This document shows positions 20,242-30,401 of a stretch of 64,000 nt of DNA, piece by piece. Positions within the stretch are counted from its first letter, which is position 1. Each line of letters opens with the position of its first letter. The stretch comes from an uncultured Clostridia bacterium (GTDB lineage Bacteria; Bacillota; Clostridia; Oscillospirales; Oscillospiraceae). Where the stretch lies: the NCBI GenBank assembly GCA_946412355.1, contig CAMKGX010000001.1, positions 62,001 to 126,000 on the forward strand, read 5' to 3'. A program made the position numbers and the translations under genes. Under the pieces are notes generated by a model. That model was not told the DNA's origin and made no database searches. It saw only the letters and a program-made list of their open reading frames with translations.

Positions 20242-21273
20242 ATGATTGACATTAAATCCCTCACAATGGAGGAAATCACCGACCTGCTGCACGGATGGGG
20301 CGAGCCCGCCTTCCGGGGCAGACAGGTGTTTACCTGGCTTCACAGGGGCGTTACGTCCTTTGAGGACATGAGCAACCTGTCCAAGGCCCTGCGGCAGAAG
20401 CTGGCGGAGGCTTGCTATATCACCGCCCCCACCGTGGCCCGGCGGCAGGAGAGCGCCCTGGACGGCACCATCAAATACCTGTGGCGGCTGGGGGACGGCA
20501 ACTGCATTGAAACGGTGCTGATGCAGTATCACCACGGCAACACCGTGTGCATCTCCAGCCAGGTGGGCTGCCGCATGGGCTGCGCCTTTTGCGCCAGCAC
20601 CATCGCCGGGAAGGTACGGGATCTGACGCCCTCGGAGATGCTGGACCAGGTGCTGTTTACCCAACTGGACAGCGGACGGGATATCTCCAACATCGTGCTG
20701 ATGGGCATCGGCGAGCCCATGGACAACCGGGAAAACGTGCTGCGGTTTCTGGAGCTGGTGAACCACCCGGAGGGCATGAACATCGGCATGCGCCATATCA
20801 GCCTGTCCACCTGCGGCGTGGTGCCCGGCATCGACGCCCTGGCGGATTTGAACTTGCAGCTTACGCTGTCGGTGTCCCTCCACGCACCGGACAGCGAGAC
20901 CCGCAGCCGTATTATGCCGGTGAACAAGGCATACGATGTGGAGGAGCTGTTTGCCGCCTGCCACCGGTATTTTCAAAAGACCGGGCGGCGCATCAGCTTT
21001 GAATACGCCATGATTGACGGCGTCAACGACAACGACTGGCAGGCGGACCTGATTGCCAAGCGCATCAAGGGCATGCCGGGCCATGTGAATCTCATTCCGC
21101 TCAACGACGTGGTGGAGAGCCCGTTTAAGCCCAGCCGCAGGGTGGCGGCGTTCCAGAAACGGTTGGAGTCCCACGGCATCACCGCCACGGTGCGGCGCAG
21201 CCTGGGCGGGGATATTGACGCCAGCTGCGGCCAACTGCGCCGCAAGGCCATGGAGGAGGAAGGCAAGCGATGA
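20242..21273 (+). CDS. rlmN: 23S rRNA (adenine2503-C2)-methyltransferase
   Basis: CRMGCAFCAST radical SAM motif; GIGEPMDNRENVLRFL. Confidence 0.97.
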   Translation: MIDIKSLTMEEITDLLHGWGEPAFRGRQVFTWLHRGVTSFEDMSNLSKALRQKLAEACYITAPTVARRQESALDGTIKYLWRLGDGNCIETVLMQYHHGNTVCISSQVGCRMGCAFCASTIAGKVRDLTPSEMLDQVLFTQLDSGRDISNIVLMGIGEPMDNRENVLRFLELVNHPEGMNIGMRHISLSTCGVVPGIDALADLNLQLTLSVSLHAPDSETRSRIMPVNKAYDVEELFAACHRYFQKTGRRISFEYAMIDGVNDNDWQADLIAKRIKGMPGHVNLIPLNDVVESPFKPSRRVAAFQKRLESHGITATVRRSLGGDIDASCGQLRRKAMEEEGKR

Positions 21274-21998
21274 AAGCCTGGGGCATCACGGATACGGGCC
21301 TGGTCCGGGAGGAAAATGAGGACGCCTTTGCCATCGGCTGTGACGGCGGCTGGCAGTGGGCCGTGGTATGCGACGGCATGGGCGGCACCAGCGGCGGCCA
21401 CGTGGCCAGCATGACGGCGGTGTCCGCCTTTGTAGAGCAACTCCATGAGCTGCTGCGCCCCGGCATGGGCGTGAAGGAGATGCGCCACGCCATGTTCCGG
21501 GGCGTCACCATGGCCAACCTGGCCATTCGCCAGGCGGCCGTTGTGGACCCTGCCCTGGAGAAGATGGGCACCACGCTGGTGGGCGCCGTGTGCGGCGAGG
21601 ACAAGGTGCTTTGCTGCAACGTGGGCGACAGCCGGGCCTATCACATCACCCCCGGCGGCATCAGCCAGATCACCCGGGACCACAGCGTGGTGCAGAATAT
21701 GGTGGACAGCGGCCAGATTACGGCGGCGGAGGCCAAGCACCATCCCAGCCGCAACCTGATTACCCGCGCCCTGGGGCCCGACGCCAAGGTGCGCGCCGAC
21801 ATTTTTGAGGAACCGTGGCAGAAGGGCGAGTATATCCTGCTGTGTACCGACGGGCTGGTGAACACCGTGTCGGAGCAGGAGATGCTCTTTGAGGCCATTC
21901 ACAGCGAGGATGTGGAGGGCTGTTTGGAACGGCTGCTGCAAATCGCCAAGGATAACGGCGCCCCGGACAATGTCACCGTGGTGCTGCTGCAAAACTGA
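21270..21998 (+). CDS. stp: PP2C-family Ser/Thr phosphatase
   Basis: VREENEDAFAI, CDGMGGTSGGHVAS, LLCTDGLVNTV; adjacent to PASTA kinase. Confidence 0.95.
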   Translation: MKAWGITDTGLVREENEDAFAIGCDGGWQWAVVCDGMGGTSGGHVASMTAVSAFVEQLHELLRPGMGVKEMRHAMFRGVTMANLAIRQAAVVDPALEKMGTTLVGAVCGEDKVLCCNVGDSRAYHITPGGISQITRDHSVVQNMVDSGQITAAEAKHHPSRNLITRALGPDAKVRADIFEEPWQKGEYILLCTDGLVNTVSEQEMLFEAIHSEDVEGCLERLLQIAKDNGAPDNVTVVLLQN

Positions 21999-22017
21999 GG
22001 AAAGGAGAGGATAGGCA

Positions 22018-23937
22018 ATGGAATCCTATATCGGGAAGCTGCTGGATAACCGGTATCAGCTTTTGGAGCTCATCGGCACCGGCGGCATGTCCAATGTATA
22101 TAAGGGAAAGGATTTGCGGCTGAACCGCCTGGTGGCGGTGAAGACGCTGAAAAGCGACCTGGCGGAAAACGCCGAGTTCCGCCGCCGGTTCCGGGACGAG
22201 TCCCTGGCGGTGGCACAGCTCAGCCATGCCAATATCGTCTCCGTGTACGACGTGTCCTCCTTTGAGGGCATTGAATACATTGTGATGGAGCTGATTGACG
22301 GCATCACGCTGAAGCAGTATATGGAGCGCCGGGGTCAGATGGACTGGCGGGAGGCGCTGCACTTCATCCTGCAGATTACCCACGGCCTCTCCCACGCCCA
22401 CAGCCGGGGCATTATCCACCGGGACATCAAGCCCCAAAACATTATGGTGCTGCGGGACGGCAGCGTGAAGGTGGCCGACTTCGGCATCGCCTGCCTTGCC
22501 GACGCCAGCAACACCCTGGCCCAGGAGGCATTGGGCAGCGTGCACTACATCTCACCCGAGCAGGCCCGGGGCGACCGGGTGGACGAGCGCAGCGATATTT
22601 ACAGCGCCGGCGTGGTGCTCTATGAGATGCTGACGGGGCGGCTGCCCTTTGAGGGCGACAACCCGGTGAGCGTGGCCATTCAGCACCTGTCCAGCATGCC
22701 GCTGAATCCCCGGGAGATCAACGCCTCCATCCCCGAGCCCATGGAGCTGATTTGCCTGAAAGCCATGAACCCGGATCTGGACAAGCGATATCCCACCGCC
22801 GACGCCATGGCGGAGGACTTGGAAAAAATCCGGAAGGACCCCCAGGTGGACCTGGACTACATCCGCTCGGAGATGAAGCCGGTGGTGGACGACGAGCCCA
22901 CCATGCCGGTGCCCGTGGCCCAGATTAAGCAGGCCGAGCAGAAGCAGCACACCGACAGCGGCAAGAAGAAGCAGGGCGTGACGGCGCAGCAGAAGACCGT
23001 GCTCGCCGTGGTGGGCATCGCAGCGGCGGTGGCACTGATTGTACTGCTGTTCACCACGATTTTGGGCAGCTTCGGTGAGAGCGGGGAGAACCATTCCGGC
23101 TCCTACGAGGTGCCTAATATCCTGGGCTACACCGTAGAGGAGGCCCAAAGCCTGGAGCGGATTCGGGACGTGTTTACCATCACCGTCACCGGCACACGGG
23201 AGGATGCCAACTACCTGCCGGGGCAGATTATTGCCCAGGACCCCGGCGCCGGCACCATGCGTAAAAGCAACCTGGAGATCAAGGTGGTGGTGTGCGCGGA
23301 GGTGCAGCCGACGCTGCTGCCCAACCTGGAGGGCCTGTCCTACCAGAACGCCAAAATCCAACTGCAAAATCTGGGGCTGAACCTTACCATTCTGTCGGAG
23401 GAGTATGCCTCCAACGACTATCCCATGGGCGACGTGATTGCCTCATTCCCCGCCGCCGGTACGGAGCTCCACGAGGGCGACACCGTGACGCTGGCCGTCA
23501 GCAAGGGGCCGGATACGATTATGGTGATACCCTTTGCGGGCATGACGCTGCAGCAGGCCACCCAGACCGCCCAGCAGATGGGCCTGGTGGTGGGACGGCC
23601 GGTGTACCAGTACAGCGAATACGCCTCCGGTCAGGTGATTGACCAGAGCATCCCCGCTGATACGGAGGTCAGCGGCGGCACGGAGATTATATTCACCGTC
23701 AGCGGCGATTACAGCACCTATTCAGTGCTCTATCAGGTGCCGGAGACGCTGGCCGGCAAGGCGTCGGTGCGGGCGGAGTTCTACCTGGACGGCGAACTGG
23801 TGGAGACTACGTACCTGGAGAGCCCCAACCCGGAGGACCCGGTAGGCTACGACTACACCGGCCTTGTGGGCACCACGGCGAAGGCCTACGCCTCCTTTGA
23901 CGGCATCCGCACGGAAGAAGTGGAGATCACCTTTTGA
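22018..23937 (+). CDS. prkC: PASTA-domain Ser/Thr protein kinase
   Basis: HRDIKPQNIMV, DFGIA; TM; three PASTA repeats. Confidence 0.96.
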   Translation: MESYIGKLLDNRYQLLELIGTGGMSNVYKGKDLRLNRLVAVKTLKSDLAENAEFRRRFRDESLAVAQLSHANIVSVYDVSSFEGIEYIVMELIDGITLKQYMERRGQMDWREALHFILQITHGLSHAHSRGIIHRDIKPQNIMVLRDGSVKVADFGIACLADASNTLAQEALGSVHYISPEQARGDRVDERSDIYSAGVVLYEMLTGRLPFEGDNPVSVAIQHLSSMPLNPREINASIPEPMELICLKAMNPDLDKRYPTADAMAEDLEKIRKDPQVDLDYIRSEMKPVVDDEPTMPVPVAQIKQAEQKQHTDSGKKKQGVTAQQKTVLAVVGIAAAVALIVLLFTTILGSFGESGENHSGSYEVPNILGYTVEEAQSLERIRDVFTITVTGTREDANYLPGQIIAQDPGAGTMRKSNLEIKVVVCAEVQPTLLPNLEGLSYQNAKIQLQNLGLNLTILSEEYASNDYPMGDVIASFPAAGTELHEGDTVTLAVSKGPDTIMVIPFAGMTLQQATQTAQQMGLVVGRPVYQYSEYASGQVIDQSIPADTEVSGGTEIIFTVSGDYSTYSVLYQVPETLAGKASVRAEFYLDGELVETTYLESPNPEDPVGYDYTGLVGTTAKAYASFDGIRTEEVEITF

Positions 23938-24815
23938 GCAGCGGGAGAATTGAGAAAGCCCTCAGCGGCTTCTATTATGTGAATACCGGCGAGACGGTGC
24001 TGCGGTGCCGGGCCCGGGGCAAGTTCCGCCGGGAGGGCATGAGCCCCCTGGTGGGCGACCGGGTGGAGGTGCAGGCCTTAGGCGACGGCGAGGGCGTGGT
24101 GGAGGCGATTTTGCCCCGCACCAACGTGTTTACCCGGCCGGCTGCCGCCAACATTGACCAGTTGGTGATGATTGCCTCCGGCGCCATCCCGGTGACAGAC
24201 CCTTATCTCATCGACCGCATCAGCGCCATCGCCGCGCTGAAGGGCGCCCGGGTGCTGCTGGTGCTGAATAAGACGGATTTGGACAGGGCGGACGACCTCT
24301 ATGAGATTTATTCCCACTCCGCCATTCCGGTGGTCCGGGTCAGCGCCGCCACGGGGGAGGGGCTGGACGGGCTGCGCGCCGCCATCCGGGGCAAGCTGAA
24401 CGTATTTACCGGCAACTCCGGCGTGGGCAAGTCCAGCATCTTAAACGCCCTGTGCCCCGATTTTGCCCTGCCCACCGGCGAGGTGAGCAAGGCCCTGGGC
24501 CGGGGCCGCCACACCACACGACACACGGAACTGTTCCCCCTGGGGGACGACACCTGGGTCATCGACACGCCGGGTTTCTCCTCCTTTGACGCCCAGGAGG
24601 TGGATTGGGAGCTGAAATGCCATCTGCCGGAGACGTTCCCGGAGTTTGCACCCTACCTGGACGGCTGCCGCTTTGTGGGCTGCCAGCACGTGAAGGAGAA
24701 GGGCTGCGCCGTGTTGCAGGCGGTGCGGGACGGGGCCATCCCCCGGCAGCGCCACGAAAGCTATGTGCGGCTGTGGAACGAACTGAAGGATTTGAAGGAC
24801 TGGCAGCAGAAATAA
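23934..24815 (+). CDS. rsgA: Ribosome small-subunit-dependent GTPase RsgA (TTG start)
   Basis: NKTDLD, FTGNSGVGKSSILNAL, DTPGFSS circularly permuted GTPase; C-terminal Cys/His Zn motif. Confidence 0.96.
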   Translation: MSSGRIEKALSGFYYVNTGETVLRCRARGKFRREGMSPLVGDRVEVQALGDGEGVVEAILPRTNVFTRPAAANIDQLVMIASGAIPVTDPYLIDRISAIAALKGARVLLVLNKTDLDRADDLYEIYSHSAIPVVRVSAATGEGLDGLRAAIRGKLNVFTGNSGVGKSSILNALCPDFALPTGEVSKALGRGRHTTRHTELFPLGDDTWVIDTPGFSSFDAQEVDWELKCHLPETFPEFAPYLDGCRFVGCQHVKEKGCAVLQAVRDGAIPRQRHESYVRLWNELKDLKDWQQK

Positions 24816-24821
24816 CGGAAG

Positions 24822-24846
24822 AAAGGCGGGGGCGACCCCGCCTTTT
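24822..24846 (+). terminator. Intrinsic terminator after rsgA
   Basis: AAAGGCGGGG-gcga-CCCCGCCTTTT. Confidence 0.7.
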
Positions 24847-24914
24847 CTGTGGCCGCAGGCCTTCACCCCGGGGCGCTTCTCCACATAGGATGGAGTGGAA
24901 AGGGGGACTGGGCC

Positions 24915-25073
24915 ATGTGGCGACGAGGCGGAAACTGCTGCATTGCGGTGATGGCGGTGGCGCTGGGGGCGGGAATTCTCATCGCCTGTATTTTCCCGGT
25001 GGGCTTTTTGACGGTGCTGGTCGCCCTTTTGCTGATTGTCTGCGGCATCGCCTTATTACGGGACAGGAGGTAG
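24915..25073 (+). CDS. Small membrane protein (52 aa)
   Basis: MWRRGGNCC followed by two hydrophobic helices; ends just before spoVM. Confidence 0.6.
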   Translation: MWRRGGNCCIAVMAVALGAGILIACIFPVGFLTVLVALLLIVCGIALLRDRR

Positions 25074-25078
25074 CGAAA

Positions 25079-25153
25079 ATGCGTATCGTAGTCTGGAAAG
25101 CGCCCCGGCTGTTGCGGGGGGTACTGCGCACCATCTTCGGCGTGGGCGCATAA
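25079..25153 (+). CDS. spoVM: Stage V sporulation protein SpoVM (24 aa)
   Basis: MRIVVWKAPRLLRGVLRTIFGVGA; aligns with recalled B. subtilis SpoVM MKFYTIKLPKFLGGIVRAMLGSFRKD at K7, P9, L12, G14, R17, G21; AGGAGGT SD; syntenic position after rsgA. Confidence 0.88.
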   Translation: MRIVVWKAPRLLRGVLRTIFGVGA

Positions 25154-25209
25154 TTGGGAGCGGAGGCTCATATCTTGGCAGTACCATTACAGAATGAGAG
25201 GATACTGCT

Positions 25210-26700
25210 ATGGAACTGGGCTTGCAATTTGAGGACATTACCTATTTCGAGAGCTTGGAGAGTCACGCCGTCACCCACGAGGAGACGTTGGAAACCGCCA
25301 TCCCGGAGTATTGCCCGGACATGAGCCGCATTGTGGAGGCGGTGGGGGAGCTGTTTGTGCAGGAAAAAATCCCTGCGGAGGACCGCTACACTGTGGCCGG
25401 GACGGTGAAGGTGACAGTGCTGTACACCTCCGAGGAGTCGGCGGGGCTGAAAAGCCTGACGGTGTCGGTGCCCTTTTCGGCCCGGATGGAGGAGCAGATG
25501 GGCAGCGGAGGGACGGTGTTCGTCACCGGGCGTGTGGTGATGCTGGAGGCCCGGGCCGTCACGTCCCGGCGGCTCCACATCCGGCTGGTGCCGGAGATTA
25601 CCGCACACACCTTCCGGCCCCAGCAGTCGTCGCTGTGCGTGGGGGTGGAGCCGGAGCCCACGCTGCGGGTGAAGCGGGAGGAAATCACGCTGCCGCTGCT
25701 CACCGGCGTGGCGGAGCAGGAAATCAGCTTCACCGGCGAGGCGGCGCTGCCGGCGGGCAAGGTGCCGGAGGAACTGCTTGTGTACCACCTGTGCCCCCAG
25801 GTGCAGCAGGTGCAGCGGCTGGGCGGCAAACTGATGGTGAAGGGCGAGCTGCTGATGCGCTCGCTGTACCGCAGCGGCGACGCGCTGGCGGACTACTGGG
25901 AGGGAGCGCTGCCCTTCTCGGACGTGGTAGATGGGGCCGGACTTGCCGAGGACAGCGAGCTGGTGGTGCTGCCCACGCTGACGGCAGCGGACGCCCGGGC
26001 GCTGCGCCGGGACAATGCCGGGGGCATCAGCGTCACGGCCCAGATCAGCCTGGCCATCCGGGCCTATCAGCGAAAGACCGTCAGCTATATCGCGGATCTG
26101 TACAGCGTGCGGTACAACACCCACTTGGAGCAGCGGCCTGTGACGGTGCATCTGGATGAGCCGGAAACGGAGCTGATGCAGGAGGCGGTGAGCCGCCTGG
26201 AGCTGGACGCCGGGGCGCCCTTTGTGTATGTGACGGCGTTGGAGTGCGCGCCGGTGACCTCCACAGTGGAGGCGGGCCGCAGCGTGCTTCGGACAGCTAT
26301 CCGGTGGCAGGCGCTGTATCTGGACGAGAGCGGCAGCCCCATCACCGTGGGCCGCACCGAGGAGGTGACGGTGCCGGTGGAGGAGATGCGGGGCACGGCC
26401 TCCGCCCGGTGCTGCCCGGTGACGGTGCAGTGCAGCGGCGTGTGCCAGATCCGGGTGCCGGTGACCTTTGCCCTCACCTGGGAGGAGCGGCTCACCGTCA
26501 ACGGCCTGACAGCGGTGACCATGGAGGAGGCCCAGCGCGGCGGCCCCATGCCCAGCCTGATTTTGCGCCGGATGCGGCCGGAGGAGACGCTGTGGGACGT
26601 GGCAAAGCAGTATCACACCGACATGGACGCCATCCGCCAGAACAACCAACTGGAGGGGGACGCCACCGACCGGATGCTGCTGATTCCCCGGGTGCGGTAA
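25210..26700 (+). CDS. SPOCS (DUF3794) protein with C-terminal LysM
   Basis: IPEYCPDMSRIVEAVG...VKVTVLY SPOCS signatures; RPEETLWDVAKQYHTDMDAIRQNNQLEGDATDRMLLIPR LysM. Confidence 0.9.
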   Translation: MELGLQFEDITYFESLESHAVTHEETLETAIPEYCPDMSRIVEAVGELFVQEKIPAEDRYTVAGTVKVTVLYTSEESAGLKSLTVSVPFSARMEEQMGSGGTVFVTGRVVMLEARAVTSRRLHIRLVPEITAHTFRPQQSSLCVGVEPEPTLRVKREEITLPLLTGVAEQEISFTGEAALPAGKVPEELLVYHLCPQVQQVQRLGGKLMVKGELLMRSLYRSGDALADYWEGALPFSDVVDGAGLAEDSELVVLPTLTAADARALRRDNAGGISVTAQISLAIRAYQRKTVSYIADLYSVRYNTHLEQRPVTVHLDEPETELMQEAVSRLELDAGAPFVYVTALECAPVTSTVEAGRSVLRTAIRWQALYLDESGSPITVGRTEEVTVPVEEMRGTASARCCPVTVQCSGVCQIRVPVTFALTWEERLTVNGLTAVTMEEAQRGGPMPSLILRRMRPEETLWDVAKQYHTDMDAIRQNNQLEGDATDRMLLIPRVR

Positions 26701-26760
26701 ACCGGAATAGCAAAGCAGACGCGGCGCAGCGCAGGCTGTGCCGCGTTTTGCAACAGATAA

Positions 26761-26790
26761 AAAACGCCCTGCCACTATGGCAGGGCGTTT
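26761..26790. terminator. Bidirectional terminator hairpin
   Basis: AAAACGCCCTGCCactatGGCAGGGCGTTT between convergent genes. Confidence 0.75.
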
Positions 26791-26809
26791 CGTATCGATG
26801 GGGGGATAA

Positions 26810-28258
26810 TCAGAACTTGTACTCCACGTACAGCTCCCGGACGGCGTTGGGATCGGCGGCCTTGGCGGGGGCGGCAGGGGCAGCAGGCTCTGCAGGAGTG
26901 GGATTATCCCGCTTTTGCAGGAACTTGGGGGCCACCTGGGGGAACAGAGCCAGGCTCAGCACGTCCTCGTCGGACTTGGCCAGATCCTTGAACTCGGCCC
27001 GGTACTTCTCCAGCTCCGGCTCCAGCAGATCGGCGGGGCGACAGGTGATGACATCCTCGGGGGCGATGCCGGCCTTGGCACGGACCTCGTTGTTCACCTC
27101 GCCGGGGAGCTGGCCGTATTCGCCGCGCAGCATGGCCTTTGACTCCTTGGGGAAGGTCTTGTACCGCTCGCCCAGGATCACGTTCATCACGGCCTGGGTG
27201 CCCACAATCTGGGAGGAGGGGGTCACCAGGGGAGGATAGCCAAAGTCCTTGCGGACCCGGGGAATCTCCGCCAGCACGTCGTAATACTTGTCCTCCTTGC
27301 CGGCCTCTTTCAGCTGGGAAATCAGGTTGGACAGCATGCCGCCGGGCACCTGGTAGCGCAGGGTGTTGGTGTCCACACGCAGCACCTTGGGGTTCAGGTT
27401 GCCGGCATCCTGCAGCCGCTGGGCCACCTTGCGGAAGTGAACGGCGGCGTCGCTCATCTTGTCAAGGCTCAGGCCGGGGTCACGGGCGGTGCCCTTCAGC
27501 GTAGCCACCAGGGACTCGGTGGCGGGCTGGGAGGTACCGTTGGCCAGGGGGGACAGGGCGGTGTCCACGATGTCCACGCCGGCATAGGCCGCCATGAGAT
27601 ACACCATGTCGCCGGTGCCGGTGGTGTTGTGGGTGTGGAGGTGGATGGGCACCTTCACGGTGTCCTTCAGGGCTTTCACCAGGGAGTAGGCGTCCATGGG
27701 CAGCAGGAGGTTGGCCATATCCTTGATGCAGATGGAGTCGGCGCCCATCTGCTCCAGCTCCTTGGCCAGCTTCACGAAGTAAGCCTCGTCATGGATGGGG
27801 GAGATGGTGTAGGACAATGTGGCCTCCACCTGGCCGCCGTACTTCTTGGTGGACTTGATGGCCTGCTCCAGGTTGCGGACGTCGTTGAGGGCGTCGAAGA
27901 TGCGGATGATGTCGATGCCGTTTTCAATGGACTTGGCGCAGAAAGCGTCCACCACGTCGTCGGCGTAGTGCTTGTAGCCCAGGATGTTCTGGCCGCGGAA
28001 CAGCATCTGCAGCTTGGTGTTCTTCACGTGGCTGCGGATGGTGCGCAGACGCTGCCAGGGGTCCTCATTCAAAAAGCGCATGCAGGCGTCGAAGGTGGCG
28101 CCGCCCCAGCACTCCAGAGAGTAGTAGCCGATGCTGTCCAGCAGCTCCAGAGCGGGCAGCATGTCGTCGATGGTCATGCGGGTGGCCGCCTGGGACTGGT
28201 GGGCGTCACGGAGAATGGTATCAGTGATCAGCAGGGGCTTATTAGACAAAAATTCCAT
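26810..28258 (-). CDS. oadA: Oxaloacetate decarboxylase alpha subunit / PycB-like carboxyltransferase
   Basis: TDTILRDAHQSQAATRM; HTHNTTGTGDMVYLMA; lacks a fused BCCP domain. Confidence 0.92.
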   Translation of the reverse strand: MEFLSNKPLLITDTILRDAHQSQAATRMTIDDMLPALELLDSIGYYSLECWGGATFDACMRFLNEDPWQRLRTIRSHVKNTKLQMLFRGQNILGYKHYADDVVDAFCAKSIENGIDIIRIFDALNDVRNLEQAIKSTKKYGGQVEATLSYTISPIHDEAYFVKLAKELEQMGADSICIKDMANLLLPMDAYSLVKALKDTVKVPIHLHTHNTTGTGDMVYLMAAYAGVDIVDTALSPLANGTSQPATESLVATLKGTARDPGLSLDKMSDAAVHFRKVAQRLQDAGNLNPKVLRVDTNTLRYQVPGGMLSNLISQLKEAGKEDKYYDVLAEIPRVRKDFGYPPLVTPSSQIVGTQAVMNVILGERYKTFPKESKAMLRGEYGQLPGEVNNEVRAKAGIAPEDVITCRPADLLEPELEKYRAEFKDLAKSDEDVLSLALFPQVAPKFLQKRDNPTPAEPAAPAAPAKAADPNAVRELYVEYKF

Positions 28259-28272
28259 TACACGATTCCTCC

Positions 28273-29535
28273 TTAACCGAACAGGGAGATCAGCACGCCC
28301 GCGGCGATGGCGGAGCCGATGACGCCGGCCACGTTGGGGCCCATGGCGTGCATCAGCAGGAAGTTGCCGGGATTGTACTCCTGGCCCACCTTCTGGCTGA
28401 CGCGGGCGGCCATCGGCACGGCGGACACGCCGGCGGAGCCGATGAGGGGATTGATCTTTTCCTTCAGGAACAGGTTCATGAACTTAGCCAGCAGCACGCC
28501 GCCTGCGGTGCCGAAGCCGAAGGCCACCACGCCCATGCACATAATGGCCAGGGTCTTGGGGCTGAGGAAGGTGGCGCCGGTGGCGGTGGCACCCACGGAC
28601 ACGCCCAGGAAGATGGTGACGATGTTCATCAGCTCGTTCTGGGCCGCCTTGCTGAGGCGTTCGGTGACGCCGCACTCCTTGAACAGGTTGCCCAGCATCA
28701 GACAGGCGATCAGCGGGGCAGCGGAGGGCACCAGCAGGGCCACAAAGATGGTGACCACCACGGGGAAGAAAATCTTCTCCTTCTTGCTGACCTCACGCAG
28801 AGGCTTCATGACGATCTGACGTTCCTTCTCGGTGGTGAGCAGCTTCATGATGGGGGGCTGAATCACCGGCACCAGGGCCATATAGGAGTAGGCCGACACG
28901 GCGATGGGGCCCAGCAGAGCAGGGGCCAGCATGGCGGTGACGAAGATGGCGGTGGGGCCGTCGGCGCCGCCGATGATGCCCACGGAGGCAGCCTCCGCGC
29001 CGGTGAACAGGCCGCTGAGGCGGCAGCCCACGTAGGTCATGAAGATACCCAGCTGAGCGGCAGCGCCCAGCAGCAGGCTCTTGGGGTTGGCAATCAGCGG
29101 GCCGAAGTCGGTCATGGCGCCCACGCCCATGAAGATGAGGCAGGGATAAATGCCCAGCTTAATGCCTAAGTAGAGAATATCGATCAGGCCGATGCTGATG
29201 CTCTGACCTACCGCGACGCTGCTCAAAACGGCGTCGGACACGCCCAGAGCCTGCATCTCAGCCAGGAACTCGGCGGTAATGGGTGCGCCGCCGAACAGAT
29301 CCCAGTGGACGTGGCCGCCGGCGAAAAGAATCTCGTGGTACATACCGGCGCCGGGCAGGTTGGTGACCAGCATGCCGATGGCGATAGGCACCAGCAGCAG
29401 CGGCTCAAACTTTTTCGCAATACCCAGGAACAGCAGTACGCAGGCCACCAAAATCATGATGGCGCACTTCCAGTTGTCGCCCTGGAAGAACTGGAAAAAG
29501 CCGGTCTGGGCGCAGAAATTCAATATGGCTTGCAT
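28273..29535 (-). CDS. oadB: Sodium-translocating decarboxylase beta subunit
   Basis: Multi-[30 protein letters not shown]. Confidence 0.93.
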   Translation of the reverse strand: MQAILNFCAQTGFFQFFQGDNWKCAIMILVACVLLFLGIAKKFEPLLLVPIAIGMLVTNLPGAGMYHEILFAGGHVHWDLFGGAPITAEFLAEMQALGVSDAVLSSVAVGQSISIGLIDILYLGIKLGIYPCLIFMGVGAMTDFGPLIANPKSLLLGAAAQLGIFMTYVGCRLSGLFTGAEAASVGIIGGADGPTAIFVTAMLAPALLGPIAVSAYSYMALVPVIQPPIMKLLTTEKERQIVMKPLREVSKKEKIFFPVVVTIFVALLVPSAAPLIACLMLGNLFKECGVTERLSKAAQNELMNIVTIFLGVSVGATATGATFLSPKTLAIMCMGVVAFGFGTAGGVLLAKFMNLFLKEKINPLIGSAGVSAVPMAARVSQKVGQEYNPGNFLLMHAMGPNVAGVIGSAIAAGVLISLFG

Positions 29536-29561
29536 CTTAGGACCTCCTTACGGGTAAACCG

Positions 29562-29903
29562 TCAGGCGATCACGCACAGGGCCGCACCGGACTCCACCGT
29601 GGCACCCTTGGTGACGGCCACGGAGACGACCTTGCCGTCCCGGGGGCACATAATCTCGTTCTCCATCTTCATGGCCTCCAGCACCATCAGCACCTGGCCC
29701 TTCTTCACGGCGTCGCCGGCCTTGACGTTGACGGCCAGGATGTTGCCAGGCATGGGGGCGTTGATGGCCTCACCGCCGGCAGGGGCGGCAGGGGCAGCAG
29801 CGGGAGCGGGGGCGGCGGCAGGGGCGGCGGCAGCAGCGCCGGTCAGCTCTTCAATCTCCACCTCATAGGCGGTGCCGTTTACGTTAACTCTATACTTTTT
29901 CAT
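29562..29903 (-). CDS. Biotin carrier protein (Ala/Pro linker plus biotinyl domain)
   Basis: VLEAMKMENEI biotinylation motif. Confidence 0.94.
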   Translation of the reverse strand: MKKYRVNVNGTAYEVEIEELTGAAAAAPAAAPAPAAAPAAPAGGEAINAPMPGNILAVNVKAGDAVKKGQVLMVLEAMKMENEIMCPRDGKVVSVAVTKGATVESGAALCVIA

Positions 29904-29921
29904 GTGTTTTTCTCCTCTTTT

Positions 29922-30203
29922 TTACACTTTTTTGAAAGATACGATGCGGATCGCGCTGATGTCAGTGCCCATCTCCTCGGCAATGGCGGCGGACACGGCG
30001 GCTACCATCGCGGGGGATACCTGGTCACCGGGGGCGGCGGGAACTGCCGTCACGGCGGGGGCAGGCTTTGCCAGGGCCTTATCGGTGGCACGCACAACCG
30101 CGCTCATGGCAGACACCAGAACGATGATGCAAATCAGGCCGATAAACACCGTGCAGATACCCATCAGGCACACAAACAGATTGGAATAGTCCATGCGATT
30201 CAA
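29922..30203 (-). CDS. OadG-family decarboxylase gamma/delta subunit
   Basis: Single N-terminal TM and Ala/Pro region; operon position. Confidence 0.82.
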   Translation of the reverse strand: MNRMDYSNLFVCLMGICTVFIGLICIIVLVSAMSAVVRATDKALAKPAPAVTAVPAAPGDQVSPAMVAAVSAAIAEEMGTDISAIRIVSFKKV

Positions 30204-30401
30204 ATCCCTCCCATCTTAAAATCTGATTGTTAATAGTATAACAGATGTTGCCGACAGATACAAGTCACAAATGCTACAATTAATAAGGTGTGGATTGTGC
30301 TATTTCACAGCGGTTCGGCAGATGTGGACAAAAGACCGTAAAAATCCCTTTCCAAGGCGGGGTGAACATGGTAGAATAGGCGGGAAAGGGAGGGGTGACG
30401 G

